Shown here piece by piece: positions 63,380 to 64,000 of a stretch of 64,000 nucleotides of DNA; within the stretch, counting starts at the first letter, position 1; every line of letters starts with the position of its first letter. This DNA comes from Sphingobacteriaceae bacterium. GTDB lineage: Bacteria > Bacteroidota > Bacteroidia > B-17B0 > Aurantibacillaceae. The notes under the pieces were generated by a model. It made no database searches. It was not told the origin of the DNA and saw only the letters and a list, made by a program, of their open reading frames with translations. Both the position numbers and the translations under genes were made by a program. The DNA is taken from the NCBI GenBank assembly GCA_016715905.1, contig JADJXI010000003.1:558001-622000 (forward strand), written 5' to 3'.

Positions 63380-64000
63380 TTAAGTCTTTGCTATTTTTTC
63401 AGCGGCTATTTTACCAACTAAGCTTCCAATGGCAACACCCATTCCCCCCATTCGAACAGCCAGTAAAATGTTATTAGAATAAAATTGAATAATGGGTTTT
63501 TTTTCTGAACCTACACCCATTATGCCACACCATCGATGTTCAATTTCATGTGGTATATTTTCGATAATAATATTTTTAAGCATTTCATCTAATTTGTTTT
63601 GTATAAGGGAATTCAATTGGAATGCTGATATAGTTTCTCCTTCAAAATCCAAATTTCTTCCTCCGCCCAATAAAATTCTATTATCAATATTTCTGAAATA
63701 ATAATATCCTTTATCGTAGTGAAAACATCCTTTCAATTTCAAATTCTTTATAGGTTTTGTGATTAAAACCTGAGCTCTTGCCGGTAATACATCTTTTAAT
63801 GGAATTAAATCTTTTACAAAACCATTGGTTGCAATTACTACTTTTTTGGCTTTAAATACACCCACGTTAGTTTGAAGTTCAACGCCATTTAAAGCATCCG
63901 ATGTTTTACTTACATCTACCCCATTTAACAGCTTAACTCCGTTCGAAATTGCTAATTGCAATAAAGATTCCATCATTAATCCGGTGTCAATTTGCCCCTC
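63380..64000 (-). CDS. FAD-dependent oxidoreductase (DAO family), partial
   Basis: The gene runs off the right edge; the frame is open to base 64000 (reading EGQIDTGLMMESLL). Visible part: FAD-binding continuation VVIATNGFVKDLIP, substrate domain with YYYFRNIDNRILLGGGRNLDFEG, and a C-terminal RMGGMGVAIGSLVGKIAAEKI that closes the FAD site. This is the layout of glycine/D-amino-acid oxidase (DadA-like) enzymes. The N-terminal GxGxxG motif is outside. Substrate unknown. Confidence 0.85.
   Translation of the reverse strand, partial: EGQIDTGLMMESLLQLAISNGVKLLNGVDVSKTSDALNGVELQTNVGVFKAKKVVIATNGFVKDLIPLKDVLPARAQVLITKPIKNLKLKGCFHYDKGYYYFRNIDNRILLGGGRNLDFEGETISAFQLNSLIQNKLDEMLKNIIIENIPHEIEHRWCGIMGVGSEKKPIIQFYSNNILLAVRMGGMGVAIGSLVGKIAAEKIAKT

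Noticed and set aside
1..64000. Search for tRNA, rRNA, riboswitches, CRISPR arrays, transposases and prophage genes
   Set aside because: Nothing with a recognisable signature was seen by eye; a covariance-model scan would be needed to exclude small RNAs.

Overview
The window reads as ordinary chromosome of a low-GC Bacteroidota bacterium (phylum firm, family not determinable here). Evidence: at least five proteins carry type IX secretion (T9SS) sorting domains, four of type A (Pro-Asn-Pro start, KGVYFIR/GxYxxxI-like end) and one gliding-motility-type (type B). SecA is about 1100 residues. Many starts are preceded by the Bacteroidota promoter signature (TTG or TTTG, 17-23 nt, TAnnTTTG), and ribosome-binding sites are not evident. 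No rRNA, tRNA, CRISPR array, insertion sequence or prophage was recognised.

Layout. 1-4.6 kb: tail of a truncated gene, a class III PHA synthase (phaC), and on the minus strand a membrane glycosyltransferase and ilvE. 4.6-14.5 kb: a tight minus-strand run secA-gatB-TlpA-like lipoprotein-M1 peptidase-lpxH. 14.5-25.7 kb: a T9SS-exported peptidylarginine-deiminase-like protein, clpS, an M48 lipoprotein, a PagL-like lipid A deacylase, mazG, PAP2 phosphatase, ArnT-like transferase, lon and a GT4 glycosyltransferase. Together with lpxH this stretch is rich in lipid A and envelope functions. 25.7-33.8 kb: three consecutive large T9SS surface proteins. 33.8-34.3 kb: a GC-rich, hairpin-rich intergenic repeat block. 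34.3-44.7 kb: two small secreted proteins, fumarylacetoacetase, MoxR with a partner, crotonase, rhomboid, aspartate kinase, SurA-like chaperone and an acyl-CoA carboxylase beta subunit. 44.7-49.5 kb: a TetR regulator divergent from an export operon made of an ABC membrane domain fused to a HlyD adaptor, a TolC channel and a CutA-like protein. 49.5-64 kb: housekeeping genes (O-methyltransferase, acpH, rsmE, ung, glutathione peroxidase, cdd), a 2181-residue TPR/PD40/coiled-coil protein ending in three SPOR-like repeats, another T9SS protein, and a partial FAD oxidoreductase.

Most interesting points. (1) A C10 tract flanked by an 8-bp inverted repeat lies between a consensus promoter plus ATG (25861) and the open frame of the 1517-residue surface protein. 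With 9 or 12 Cs the frames join into one protein with a complete signal peptide; with 10 they do not. This looks like a slipped-strand phase-variation switch. (2) The export operon has a half-ABC transporter lacking its ATPase, fused in frame to HlyD. (3) A PPAD-like deiminase with all expected catalytic residues and a T9SS tail.

Caveat: ilvE, the M1 peptidase gene and the fumarylacetoacetase gene are each broken by a single-base slip in a short homopolymer. That suggests residual assembly errors, so the C10 count itself needs raw-read confirmation.
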